A stretch of 64,000 nt of DNA from Phycicoccus sp. Soil748 (GTDB taxonomy: Bacteria > Actinomycetota > Actinomycetes > Actinomycetales > Dermatophilaceae), in contig NZ_LMSC01000007.1 of NCBI RefSeq assembly GCF_001428025.1, positions 680,968 to 744,967 of the forward strand, read 5' to 3'. The translations under genes and the position numbers were made by a program. A model generated the notes under the pieces. The model saw nothing but the letters and a program-made list of their open reading frames with translations, had not been told where the DNA came from and made no database searches. Shown piece by piece: positions 35,227-43,139 of this stretch (positions within the stretch are counted from its first letter, which is position 1; each line of letters begins with the position of its first letter).

Positions 35227-35310
35227 TTGCCTGCCTCCCACCCAACGCATAGCGTCGGCGGCACCGGAAAGTTGACATAAGTCTAACCCTCGACTTGACG
35301 TCTAGACCCC
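35227..35310 (+). promoter_or_regulatory. ftsZ promoter region
   Basis: The 257-bp ftsQ-ftsZ gap holds TTGCCT (35227-35232), 17 bp, then TAGCGT (35250-35255), a plausible -35/-10 pair. Just downstream is a consensus -35 TTGACA (35272-35277). A near-direct repeat follows: TTGAC-N5-TCTAACCC, then TTGAC-N1-TCTAGACC (35272-35309), suggesting an operator or tandem promoter. GACAC, the short motif bound by WhiA in Streptomyces, occurs at 35209-35213. Confidence 0.5.
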
Positions 35311-35339
35311 AGCACCGCATTCAGGAGAGGCCCACCGCC

Positions 35340-36599
35340 GTGGCAGCACCGCAGAACTACTTGGCCGTCATCAAGGTCGTCGGCATCGGCGGAGGTGGCG
35401 TCAACGCCATCAACCGCATGATCGAGGTCGGCCTCAAGGGCGTGGAGTTCATCGCCATCAACACCGACGCGCAGGCGTTGCTCATGAGCGACGCCGACGT
35501 GAAGCTCGACGTCGGTCGCGAGCTGACCCGCGGGCTGGGCGCCGGAGCCGACCCCGAGGTCGGCAAGAAGGCTGCCGAGGACCACGCCGAGGAGATCGAG
35601 GAGGTCCTCAAGGGGGCCGACATGGTCTTCGTCACCGCCGGCGAGGGTGGCGGCACCGGCACCGGTGGCGCCCCGGTCGTCGCCAAGATCGCTAAGGGCC
35701 TCGGCGCCCTGACCATCGGTGTCGTGACGCGCCCGTTCACCTTCGAGGGCCGTCGCCGCGCCAACCAGGCCGAGACCGGCATCGGCAACCTCCGCGAGGA
35801 GGTCGACACCCTCATCGTCATCCCCAACGACCGGCTGCTGTCGATCAGCGACCGCGCCGTGTCGATGCTCGACGCGTTCCGGTCCGCCGACCAGGTGCTG
35901 CTCTCCGGTGTCCAGGGCATCACCGACCTCATCACCACCCCCGGCCTGATCAACCTCGACTTCGCCGACGTGAAGTCGGTGATGCAGGGTGCGGGCTCGG
36001 CCCTGATGGGTATCGGGTCCTCCCGCGGCGACGACCGCGCGGTCCAGGCCGCCGAGCTCGCCATCTCCAGCCCACTGCTCGAGGCCAGCATCGACGGCGC
36101 CCACGGTGTGCTGCTGTCCATCCAGGGTGGCAGCGACCTCGGCCTGTTCGAGATCAACGAGGCGGCCCGCCTCGTCCAGGAGGCCGCCCACCCCGAGGCC
36201 AACATCATCTTCGGTGCCGTCATCGACGACGCCCTCGGTGACGAGGTGCGGGTGACCGTGATCGCCGCCGGGTTCGACGGAGGGGCGCCCCTCAAGCGCG
36301 ACAACGACCGGGCCATCGGGCAGATCCAGGGCTCGTCCCGTCCGGCGCAGCAGCAGCCCGCTGCCGCTCCCGCCGGCCAGGCCCAGCCACAGCAGGTCCG
36401 CCAGCAGCCCAACCCGATGTTCCAGCCGTCGCAGCCGGCGCCCGCCCAGGCACCGGCGCAGGCACCGGCCCAGACGCAGGCTCCTGCCCAGGCGCCTGCA
36501 CAGGAGCCGACTGCTCCGCGCGAGCCGGCCGGCCGCCCGCCGCGGACGGTGACGTTCGACGAGGGCGACGACCTCGACGTGCCGGACTTCCTCAAGTAG
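35340..36599 (+). CDS. ftsZ: Cell division GTPase FtsZ
   Basis: The protein has 419 residues. GTG 35340 follows AGGAGAGG by 9 bp and gives the usual start [20 protein letters not shown]. The tubulin signature GGGTGTG is at 103-109, and [11 protein letters not shown] forms the T7-loop region. A Pro/Gln/Ala-rich linker (about 330-400) precedes the C-terminal peptide [10 protein letters not shown], which binds SepF and other partners. A strong hairpin follows the stop. Confidence 0.98.
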   Translation: MAAPQNYLAVIKVVGIGGGGVNAINRMIEVGLKGVEFIAINTDAQALLMSDADVKLDVGRELTRGLGAGADPEVGKKAAEDHAEEIEEVLKGADMVFVTAGEGGGTGTGGAPVVAKIAKGLGALTIGVVTRPFTFEGRRRANQAETGIGNLREEVDTLIVIPNDRLLSISDRAVSMLDAFRSADQVLLSGVQGITDLITTPGLINLDFADVKSVMQGAGSALMGIGSSRGDDRAVQAAELAISSPLLEASIDGAHGVLLSIQGGSDLGLFEINEAARLVQEAAHPEANIIFGAVIDDALGDEVRVTVIAAGFDGGAPLKRDNDRAIGQIQGSSRPAQQQPAAAPAGQAQPQQVRQQPNPMFQPSQPAPAQAPAQAPAQTQAPAQAPAQEPTAPREPAGRPPRTVTFDEGDDLDVPDFLK

Positions 36600-36618
36600 C
36601 CAGCACCGACTCGTGCCG

Positions 36619-36653
36619 AAGGGCGCCGGATCCCCCTGGGGTCCGGCGCCCTT
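36619..36653 (+). terminator. Terminator after ftsZ
   Basis: A 16-bp stem (AAGGGCGCCGGATCCCC with GGGGTCCGGCGCCCTT, one bulged base) has a 2-nt apex, which would open to a small loop. It lies 20 bp after the ftsZ stop and separates it from pgeF. Confidence 0.8.
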
Positions 36654-36688
36654 CGCCTGCCCGGGCGCAACCGTCCTCGGGGGCGGAC

Positions 36689-36694
36689 TAGGTT
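36689..36694 (+). promoter_or_regulatory. -10-like box TAGGTT before pgeF (leaderless candidate)
   Basis: TAGGTT ends 6 bp before GTG 36701 and no ribosome-binding site is present between them. Coming after a terminator, this fits a new transcription unit with a leaderless mRNA. Confidence 0.45.
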
Positions 36695-36700
36695 GGGTCC

Positions 36701-37426
36701 GTGTTCTTCGCGCGTGGTCAGTCGGGACCGGTCCACTGGGGGTTCACCGACCGTGAGGGTGGTGTGAGCGCTGGGGAGTTCGGGTCGCTCAACCTCGGTG
36801 GCCACGTGGGTGACGACCCGCAGGCGGTGGAGACCAACCGCACCCGGGTCGCCGGGGCCATGGGAGTCGACCGGGACCACCTGCTGTTCCTCCAGCAGTG
36901 CCACGGCAACGAGGTCGTCGTCGTGGACGGGCCGTGGGACGGCGCCGGCGCGCCGTCTGCCGACGGGGTCGTCACGGCGACCCCGGGGGTCGCGCTGGCG
37001 GCGCTGGTGGCCGACTGCACCCCGGTGCTCCTCGCCGACCCCGCTGCAGGTGTGGTCGGCGCCGTGCACGCAGGCAGGCCGGGCATGACCTCGCACATCG
37101 TCGACATCGCGGTCGCGCGCATGCGGGAGCTGGGCGCCCAGGAGATCGCTGCCGTGGTGGGCCCCTCGGTGTGCGGTCGCTGCTACGAGGTCCCGCCGCA
37201 GATGCGTGACGCGGCTGCGGCGGTCTCGCCCGAGTCGGCGGCGGTGTCGTGGACGGGCACGGCGGCGGTGGACGTCGCCTCCGGGGTGGTGGCACAGCTG
37301 CACGCGAACGACGTTGCGGTGCAATGGGTCCCGGGCTGTGCACGCGAGGACGAGCGCCTGTACTCCTACCGTCGCGACGGCCGCACCGGCAGGTTCGCCG
37401 GTGTCGTGGTCCTGGCGGCCTCGTGA
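36701..37426 (+). CDS. pgeF: Peptidoglycan editing factor PgeF (YfiH/LACC1 family)
   Basis: The 241-residue protein has the family metal-site residues in QQCHGNEV, ADCTPVLLAD and GAVHAGRPGM, and the VGPSVCGRCYEV segment. PgeF/YfiH proteins are copper- or zinc-dependent oxidoreductases and amidohydrolases. In E. coli PgeF removes mis-incorporated L-Ser from peptidoglycan precursors. It follows ftsZ, as in many actinobacteria. The stop overlaps yggS as GTGA. Confidence 0.9.
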   Translation: MFFARGQSGPVHWGFTDREGGVSAGEFGSLNLGGHVGDDPQAVETNRTRVAGAMGVDRDHLLFLQQCHGNEVVVVDGPWDGAGAPSADGVVTATPGVALAALVADCTPVLLADPAAGVVGAVHAGRPGMTSHIVDIAVARMRELGAQEIAAVVGPSVCGRCYEVPPQMRDAAAAVSPESAAVSWTGTAAVDVASGVVAQLHANDVAVQWVPGCAREDERLYSYRRDGRTGRFAGVVVLAAS

Positions 37427-38127
37427 GCGACCAGGAGCGGCGTACCGAGCTCGAGCGCAACCTGGCGGCAGTCCGTGACCGCATCGCCCGGGCCTGCGAG
37501 GGGGCCGGTCGCGACCCCGGCGAGCTGACCCTCGTCGCGGTGACGAAGTTCTTCCCGGCCGCCGACGTCGACCTCCTGGCAGACCTCGGCATCACCGACA
37601 TCGGCGAGAACCGCGACCAGGAGGTGTCGGCCAAGCTGCGCGACGTCGCCCGGCGGGACGACCTGCGGGTCCACTTCATCGGCCAGCTGCAGTCGAAGAA
37701 GGCCGCGTCGGTCGTGCGCTACGCCGACGTCGTGCAGTCCGTCGACCGCCCGAAGCTCGTGCACGCCCTGGAGTCGGCCGCGGCCTCGGCAGGACGAGCC
37801 CTCGACGTGCTGGTGCAGGTCAACCTCGACGAGGCGAGGGGGCGCGGGGGAGTGGCGCCCGAGGGTGCGGTCGAGCTCGCCGGCCTGGTCGCTGACAGCG
37901 GGCACCTGCGCCTGCGGGGGGTCATGGCCGTCGCGCCGCTGGGGGCCGACCCGGCACCCGCCTTCGCGCAGCTGCGCGAGGTGGCCGGCGCCGTACGTGA
38001 CAGGCAGCCGGACGCCACGTGGGTCTCGGCCGGGATGAGCGGCGACCTCGAGGCGGCCATCACCCACGGAGCGACACACCTGCGTGTCGGGAGCGCAATC
38101 CTCGGAACTCGACAGCCACACCGGTAA
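37423..38127 (+). CDS. PLP homeostasis protein YggS/PROSC
   Basis: The product is 234 residues from GTG 37423. It is an alanine-racemase-like TIM barrel with the PLP Lys in LTLVAVTKFFPA, and has IGENRDQE, HFIGQLQSKK and a C-terminal SAGMSGDLEAAITHGATHLRVG (quoted in part: SAGMSGDLEAAI). The family maintains pyridoxal phosphate balance and has no known catalytic activity. It lies between pgeF and sepF in the conserved order. Confidence 0.92.
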   Translation: MSDQERRTELERNLAAVRDRIARACEGAGRDPGELTLVAVTKFFPAADVDLLADLGITDIGENRDQEVSAKLRDVARRDDLRVHFIGQLQSKKAASVVRYADVVQSVDRPKLVHALESAAASAGRALDVLVQVNLDEARGRGGVAPEGAVELAGLVADSGHLRLRGVMAVAPLGADPAPAFAQLREVAGAVRDRQPDATWVSAGMSGDLEAAITHGATHLRVGSAILGTRQPHR

Positions 38128-38202
38128 CTTCGGTCCCGAGCACGGACACGGCAGGACCCGCACGTGTCACCACACACTTTCTGGACACCAAGGGAGCTCT
38201 CA

Positions 38203-38691
38203 ATGGCTGGGGCGCTGCGCAAGACGATGGTCTACCTCGGGCTTGCCGAGGAGGACGAGCGCTACGAGGGGTACGACGAGTACGACTACGACGAGCCCCA
38301 GCAGCGCCAGGAGCGCCACGAGGCCCCCGTCGAGCGTTCCGCCGCCGTGACGCCCCTGCCGCAGCGGACCCCGGTCGCCCGTGTCGTCCGCGACGTCGAG
38401 GTCGGCGCCCTCAACCGGATCACCACGATCCACCCGCGCACCTACAACGAGGCCAAGAACATCGGCGAGAGCTTCCGTGACGGCACCCCCGTCATCATGA
38501 ACCTCTCCGACATGGACGACGCCGACGCCAAGCGGCTCGTGGACTTCGCCGCTGGACTGGTCTTCGGCCTGCACGGCCAGATCGAGCGCGTCACCTCCAA
38601 GGTGTTCCTGCTCTCGCCCGCCCACGTCGAGGTCTCGGCCGAGGAGGGCGCCCCGGCGCCTTCCACGCGCGGCCTGTTCAACCAGAGCTGA
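38203..38691 (+). CDS. sepF: Cell division protein SepF
   Basis: ATG 38203 with AGGGAG 8 bp upstream gives 162 residues; a GTG at 38164 is less likely. The N-terminal amphipathic helix [14 protein letters not shown] would bind membrane. An acidic Tyr/Asp/Glu linker and a compact FtsZ-binding domain ([21 protein letters not shown] onward; quoted in part: [15 protein letters not shown]) follow. In actinobacteria SepF is the main FtsZ membrane anchor. Confidence 0.93.
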   Translation: MAGALRKTMVYLGLAEEDERYEGYDEYDYDEPQQRQERHEAPVERSAAVTPLPQRTPVARVVRDVEVGALNRITTIHPRTYNEAKNIGESFRDGTPVIMNLSDMDDADAKRLVDFAAGLVFGLHGQIERVTSKVFLLSPAHVEVSAEEGAPAPSTRGLFNQS

Positions 38692-38778
38692 CCCCGTCAG
38701 GGTCGGGCCGAGCCCCCCGGCCCGCCCTCATCCGGCCCCTGGTCCCGCTCCGCGTCCCCGTCATGGCAGGGTGACCCC

Positions 38779-39066
38779 ATGATCCTGGGGACCAGCATCG
38801 TCGCCGACGTCATCCGCTTCGTGGTGTTCGTCTTCTTCGTCGTGCTCATCGGGCGGCTGGTGCTCGACTGGGTCCAGGTGTTCGCCCGCGACTGGCGGCC
38901 CAAGGGCGTCATCCTCGTCATCGCCGAGGCGATCTACACGGTCACCGACCCGCCGCTCAAGGCCCTGCGCCGGCTCATCCCGCCGCTCCAGCTGGGCGCG
39001 CTGAGGCTCGACCTGGCCTTCCTGATCCTCTTCTTCGGCACCAGCATCCTGATGGGCATCCTGTAG
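38779..39066 (+). CDS. YggT family membrane protein
   Basis: The 95-residue protein has two membrane helices (about 8-28 and 75-94) around a segment ending TDPPLKALRRLIPPLQLGALRLDLAF (quoted in part: DPPLKALRRLIPP), typical of YggT. The function is not firmly established; a link to osmotic homeostasis or division is proposed. It sits between sepF and divIVA, as usual. Confidence 0.9.
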   Translation: MILGTSIVADVIRFVVFVFFVVLIGRLVLDWVQVFARDWRPKGVILVIAEAIYTVTDPPLKALRRLIPPLQLGALRLDLAFLILFFGTSILMGIL

Positions 39067-39172
39067 CCCGCTCCCCATCCTGCGGGCCCGGCGCCATCCT
39101 CTAGGCTGGCACCGACCCAGTCTCTGGGATGCTTGACCTGCTCTGCTCATGCCTGCCAACCGAGGTGACTAC

Positions 39173-40441
39173 ATGACGCTCACGCCTGAGGACGTCCTCA
39201 ACAAGAACTTCACTCCCACGCAGTTCCGTCGTGGCTACGACGAGCGCGAGGTGGACGACTTCCTCGACGAGGTCGTCGCCGAGATGCGCCGTATCGTCAA
39301 GGAGTCCGACGACCTGCGGGACCAGCTCAACGAGTGCCGTCAGAGCAAGGGCATGCCGGTCGTCGCCAAGAGCGACGCGGACGCCAAGTCGTCCCAGGAG
39401 GCCGAGGCCAAGGCGCTCGAGGACGCGCAGGCCAAGGTGCAGGAGCGCATCAAGGCGATCGAGGCGAAGGCAGCCGAGGCCGAGCAGGCGGCCGAGGCCA
39501 GGATCGCCGAGGCGAACGCCAAGGCCGAGGAGGCCGAGCAGGTCGCCCAGGCCCGGGCCGCGGAGGCGGAGCAGGCCGCGCAGGCGCGCATCGGCGACGC
39601 CCAGCAGCAGGTCGAGACCCACGCCGGTGCGGAGCAGGCCCGAGCGCAGGAGGTCGAGCAGGCCCTCGCCGAGGCGCAGCGGCAGGCCGACGAGGCTCGC
39701 GCCCGCGCCGAGGAGGCCGAGGCCCGCGCCCTTGAGGTGCAGGAGCAGGCCCAGCGGGAGGTGGAGGAGGCGCGGCGCCAGGCGCAGGAGCAGGCGACCG
39801 TCGTCCGCGGCGAGGCCCAGCAGGGCGAGCCGGCGCAGGGCGCTGCGGTCCCCGTGGCCGCCGCAGCCGTCGGTGGTGGCGGCAGCGCCGCGGCCCTGCT
39901 CGAGATGGCGCAGCGACTGCACGACGAGCACGTCGGCCAGGGCGAGTCCACCCGCGACCGGCTCATCTCCGAGGCCCAGAGCCGGCACGACGACCTCGTC
40001 ACCGAAGGCCAGAGCCGCCACGACGAGCTGGTCTCCACCGGCCAGAGCCGCCACGACGAGCTGCTGTCCACCGGCCAGACCCGCCACGACGACCTCATCG
40101 CCGAGGCCACCTCGCGGCACGAGCAGCTCATCACCGAGGCGCGCGAGCGCTCGACCGGCATGGTCCACGAGGCGCAGCAGAAGAAGGCGCAGATCCTCGA
40201 GGAGCTCGGCCGCGAGCGCAGCCTGCTGGAGAAGAAGATCGACGAGCTGCGGACCTTCGAGCGCGACTACCGTGCGCGCCTGAAGAACTACATCGAGGAG
40301 CAGCTCGCCGACCTCGACCAGACCGGCCTGGCGCCGGAGGGCTCCACCCTCGAGGACGCCGACGGTGCCGAAGGTGACCGGGGTGACCAGGGCGAGCAGG
40401 AGCAGCACGGCGAGCAGGAGCAGGAGCAGGGCGAGCAGTAG
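39173..40441 (+). CDS. divIVA: Polar growth/division scaffold DivIVA (Wag31)
   Basis: ATG 39173 with GAGGTGA just upstream is preferred to ATG 39149, giving 422 residues starting MTLTPEDVLNKNF. The N-terminal membrane-curvature-binding lipid domain (GYDEREVDDFLDEV) is followed by about 350 residues of coiled coil. The first part is Ala/Glu/Gln-rich. Residues 249-325 are seven 11-residue repeats of the type RHDELVSTGQS, which suggests a right-handed hendecad coil. An acidic Gln/Glu/Gly tail ends the protein. It recruits wall synthesis to poles and septa. TAGGCT at 39102-39107 may be its -10 box. Confidence 0.93.
   Translation: MTLTPEDVLNKNFTPTQFRRGYDEREVDDFLDEVVAEMRRIVKESDDLRDQLNECRQSKGMPVVAKSDADAKSSQEAEAKALEDAQAKVQERIKAIEAKAAEAEQAAEARIAEANAKAEEAEQVAQARAAEAEQAAQARIGDAQQQVETHAGAEQARAQEVEQALAEAQRQADEARARAEEAEARALEVQEQAQREVEEARRQAQEQATVVRGEAQQGEPAQGAAVPVAAAAVGGGGSAAALLEMAQRLHDEHVGQGESTRDRLISEAQSRHDDLVTEGQSRHDELVSTGQSRHDELLSTGQTRHDDLIAEATSRHEQLITEARERSTGMVHEAQQKKAQILEELGRERSLLEKKIDELRTFERDYRARLKNYIEEQLADLDQTGLAPEGSTLEDADGAEGDRGDQGEQEQHGEQEQEQGEQ
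39917..40147 (+). repeat. 33-bp repeats encoding 11-residue coiled-coil units in DivIVA
   Basis: Seven 33-bp units encode LHDEHVGQGES, TRDRLISEAQS, RHDDLVTEGQS, RHDELVSTGQS, RHDELLSTGQT, RHDDLIAEATS and RHEQLITEARE. The middle five are the most alike, which points to recent expansion within the gene. Confidence 0.85.
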
Positions 40442-40460
40442 GCAGCTCGGTCCCACCGTC

Positions 40461-40497
40461 CGGAGGGCGCCCACCGCATCGCGGTGGGCGCCCTCCG
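40461..40497 (+). terminator. Terminator after divIVA
   Basis: A perfect 17-bp stem (CGGAGGGCGCCCACCGC with GCGGTGGGCGCCCTCCG) closes on a 3-nt loop, 20 bp after the divIVA stop. It marks the end of the ftsZ-distal division gene group. Confidence 0.85.
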
Positions 40498-40542
40498 GCG
40501 TTCCCCCTGCGCCCGCGGCGGGGGGGCCGTGGTGTGTTGGCG

Positions 40543-40570
40543 TTGAGTAGTCGCCGTCCAGCGCTTATCC
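40543..40570 (+). promoter_or_regulatory. Promoter candidate of the dksA/traR-like gene
   Basis: TTGAGT (40543-40548) and TTATCC (40565-40570) are separated by 16 bp, placing a start about 50 bp before ATG 40629. It lies just after the divIVA terminator. Confidence 0.45.
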
Positions 40571-40628
40571 TCGCGGCACCTGACCGCGCCCCCCCGGGGC
40601 GCCCTGCGACCGAGGGGCCTGGCACACC

Positions 40629-41492
40629 ATGGTTCAAAAGGCGAGAGCCACCGCGTCGAAGTCCGCCACGACCAAGGCCACCACCAAAGCCACGACCAAG
40701 GCCGCCCCTGCCACGAAGGCCGCGTCGGCGAAGAAGGCTGCGCCCGCTGCCAAGTCCTCTGTCACGAAGGCTGCGCCCGCGAAGAAGGCTGCGCCTGCCG
40801 CCAAGCCTTCTGCCACCAAGGCCGCCCCGGCGAAGAAGGCTGCGCCCGCGAAGGCTGCGCCCACTAAGGCTGCGCCCGCGAAGAAGGCCGCGCCTGCCGC
40901 CAAGCCTTCTGCCACCAAGGCCGCCCCAGCGAAGGCTGCTGCGGTGAAGAAGGCCGCGCCCGCGAAGAAGGCCACTGCCACGAAGACGGCTCCGGCGACC
41001 AAGGCCGCGCCCGCGAAGAAGGCCACTGCCACGAAGACGGCTCCGGCGACCAAGGCCGCGCCGGCCAGGAAGACCGCTGCGACGAAGAAGGCGAGCCCCG
41101 CCTCGCTGGTCGTGCGCGACGACGAGTCGCCGTGGACCGCCAAGGAGCTGCGCGAGGTGCGGTCGGAGATCCAGGCCGACATCGCCCACCTGCGCCAGGA
41201 GATCACCGTCGCCGAGGCCGACCTCGTGGGCCTGATGCGCGATGCGGGTGACGGCGCAGGCGACGACCAGGCCGACGCCGGGGCCAAGACCTACGAGCGT
41301 GAGCAGGAGATCTCGCTGGCCAACAACGCCCGCGACATGCTCGACCAGAACCTGCACGCCCTCGAGCGCCTCGACAACGGCACCTACGGCATCTGCGAGT
41401 CGTGCGGCAACCCCATCGGCAAACTTCGCCTTCAGGCCGCTCCTCGTGCGACCCTATGCGTGACATGCAAGACGAAGCAGGAGCGCCGCTGA
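40629..41492 (+). CDS. TraR/DksA zinc-finger protein with histone H1-like Lys/Ala tail
   Basis: The 287-residue protein has two parts. Residues 1-155 are Lys/Ala/Pro/Thr repeats (AKKAAPA, KATTKA, KPSATKAAP) like histone H1 or bacterial Hc1-type tails. The C-terminal part is a DksA-like helical hairpin (WTAKELREVRSEIQADIAHL; acidic tip region DGAGDDQADAG) and a four-cysteine zinc finger CESCGNPIG...CVTCK. DksA proteins bind the RNA polymerase secondary channel. The tail could add nucleic-acid binding. The last 50 bases use unusual codons (AAA, CTT, CCT, CTA, ACA) where lspA translation begins. Confidence 0.85.
   Translation: MVQKARATASKSATTKATTKATTKAAPATKAASAKKAAPAAKSSVTKAAPAKKAAPAAKPSATKAAPAKKAAPAKAAPTKAAPAKKAAPAAKPSATKAAPAKAAAVKKAAPAKKATATKTAPATKAAPAKKATATKTAPATKAAPARKTAATKKASPASLVVRDDESPWTAKELREVRSEIQADIAHLRQEITVAEADLVGLMRDAGDGAGDDQADAGAKTYEREQEISLANNARDMLDQNLHALERLDNGTYGICESCGNPIGKLRLQAAPRATLCVTCKTKQERR
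40959..41060 (+). repeat. 51-bp exact tandem duplication in the Lys/Ala tail
   Basis: Two copies of a 51-bp unit (starting at 40959 and 41010) encode PAKKATATKTAPATKAA. A second, imperfect duplication (about 40791-40830 and 40888-40926) encodes PAAKPSATKAAPA. The tail length is probably unstable between strains. Confidence 0.8.
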
Positions 41493-42121
41493 CCGCGGCC
41501 GACGCGTCCACCCCCACTCACGACACCACTCCCGGTACGGCCACGGGGACCACAACCGACGACGGAGCCGGCGCCCCGCGCGACCGGCGCGCGCTGTTCC
41601 TCCTCCTGGCCACGGTCGCCGTGGTCGCCTACGTGGCCGACCAGGTCACCAAGGTGCTGGCCCTGGACCGGCTCACACCGGGGGAGCCGGTCAACGTCGT
41701 CGGTGAGTTCATCCGCCTCAACCTCATCCGCAACGCCGGCGCCGCGTTCTCCATCGCCGACGGCGCCACGTGGGTGCTGACGCTCATCGCGTTCGGCGTG
41801 CTGGTGTTCATCATCCGCACCGCGCGGCGGATCGGCAGCCGAGGCTGGGCCTGGGCGCTGGGCATGCTGCTCGGCGGCTCGCTCGGCAACCTCACCGACC
41901 GCATGCTGCGCGAGCCGGCCCCCGGCCGCGGGCACGTCGTCGACTTCATCGACTACTTCGGCCTGTTCATCGGCAACGTCGCCGACATCGCCATCGTGTC
42001 GGCGGCCGTCCTCATCGGCCTGCTGGCCCTGCGCGGCGTGGGCGTCGACGGCAAGCGGGCCGCCCACCACGGCCGCCACGAGGGTGGAGCCTCCACCACG
42101 GGCGGTGGGACCCGTGGCTGA
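41456..42121 (+). CDS. lspA: Lipoprotein signal peptidase LspA
   Basis: The protein has four membrane helices and the aspartyl protease motifs [16 protein letters not shown] and VVDFIDYF; the two Asp residues form the active site. It cleaves prolipoproteins such as the transglycosylase at 13647. The start is uncertain. ATG 41456 and 41465 have no ribosome-binding site. CTG 41489 has AGGAG at 41479-41483 with 5 bp spacing and forms a CTGA overlap with the upstream stop, exactly the NTGA pattern of its neighbours. That start would give 210 residues. Confidence 0.9.
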   Translation: MRDMQDEAGAPLTAADASTPTHDTTPGTATGTTTDDGAGAPRDRRALFLLLATVAVVAYVADQVTKVLALDRLTPGEPVNVVGEFIRLNLIRNAGAAFSIADGATWVLTLIAFGVLVFIIRTARRIGSRGWAWALGMLLGGSLGNLTDRMLREPAPGRGHVVDFIDYFGLFIGNVADIAIVSAAVLIGLLALRGVGVDGKRAAHHGRHEGGASTTGGGTRG

Positions 42122-43037
42122 CGCCCGCACCCTGTACGTGCCCGACGGCCTCGAGGGCGAGCGCGTCGACGCGGCGCTGGCGCGCCTCTTCGGCGTCTCG
42201 CGCACGAAGGCGGCCGACCTCGCGAAGGCCGGCGACGTCCAGCTCAACCACGCCTCCGTCGGCAAGTCCGACCGGGTCAGCGCGGGCGACCTGCTCGAGG
42301 TGCTGCTGCCCGGCGTCGAGGACAGCCCCACCCTCAAGGTCATCGCCGAGCCCGTCCCGGGCATGGGGATCATCCACGACGACGACGACATCGTCGTGGT
42401 CGACAAGCCGGTCGGCGTGGCCGCCCACCCGAGCGTCGGCTGGACCGGGCCGACGGTGGTCGGTGGCCTCGCCGCGGCCGGGTACCGCATCGCCACGAGT
42501 GGGGCGAGCGAGCGCCAGGGCATCGTGTCCCGTCTCGACGTGGGCACCAGCGGGCTCATGGTCGTCGCCAAGTCCGAGTACGCCTACAGCGTCCTCAAGC
42601 AGGCCTTCCGCAGCCGCACCGTCGACAAGACCTACCACGCCCTCGTGCAGGGTCTGCCGGACCCGGTCGTCGGCACGATCGACGCCCCCATCGGCCGGCA
42701 CCCCGGTCACGACTACAAGTTCGCGGTCATGGACAAGGGCAAGCCGAGCGTGACCCACTACGAGGTGATCGAGGCGTTCCGGGCGGCGTCCCTGCTCGAC
42801 ATCCACCTCGAGACCGGCCGCACCCACCAGATCCGGGTGCACTTCGCGGCGATGCGCCACCCGTGCGCGGGCGACCTGACCTACGGCGCCGACCCCACCC
42901 TGGCCGCCCGGCTGGGGCTGGAGCGGCAGTGGCTGCACGCGGTGGGCCTGGGCTTCGAGCACCCCGGTACGGGGAAGTACGTCACCTTCGAGAGCCCGTA
43001 CCCCGAGGACCTCCAGCGGGCGCTCGACCGGCTCTGA
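42114..43037 (+). CDS. 23S rRNA pseudouridine synthase RluD family
   Basis: GTG 42114 overlaps the lspA end and gives 307 residues. An S4-like domain ([19 protein letters not shown]) is followed by the pseudouridine synthase domain with catalytic Asp142 in [15 protein letters not shown], and [16 protein letters not shown]. coli RluD modifies U1911/1915/1917 of 23S rRNA; whether this is RluD or a sister enzyme cannot be told. lspA-rluD adjacency is widespread. Confidence 0.9.
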   Translation: MADARTLYVPDGLEGERVDAALARLFGVSRTKAADLAKAGDVQLNHASVGKSDRVSAGDLLEVLLPGVEDSPTLKVIAEPVPGMGIIHDDDDIVVVDKPVGVAAHPSVGWTGPTVVGGLAAAGYRIATSGASERQGIVSRLDVGTSGLMVVAKSEYAYSVLKQAFRSRTVDKTYHALVQGLPDPVVGTIDAPIGRHPGHDYKFAVMDKGKPSVTHYEVIEAFRAASLLDIHLETGRTHQIRVHFAAMRHPCAGDLTYGADPTLAARLGLERQWLHAVGLGFEHPGTGKYVTFESPYPEDLQRALDRL

Positions 43038-43126
43038 GGCCCACCCCACCGGTCGTCGGGGAACCGTTGCGGCGGCCCCGCGCGACACGGCTCGGCGACA
43101 CGCCGAAGGGCGTCGGTGGGCGGGCT

Positions 43127-43132
43127 TAGGAT
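43127..43132 (+). promoter_or_regulatory. -10-like box TAGGAT before dnaE (leaderless candidate)
   Basis: TAGGAT ends 7 bp before ATG 43140 with no ribosome-binding site between, which fits a leaderless dnaE transcript and supports ATG 43140 as start over GTG 43116. Confidence 0.45.
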
Positions 43133-43139
43133 CATCTCG

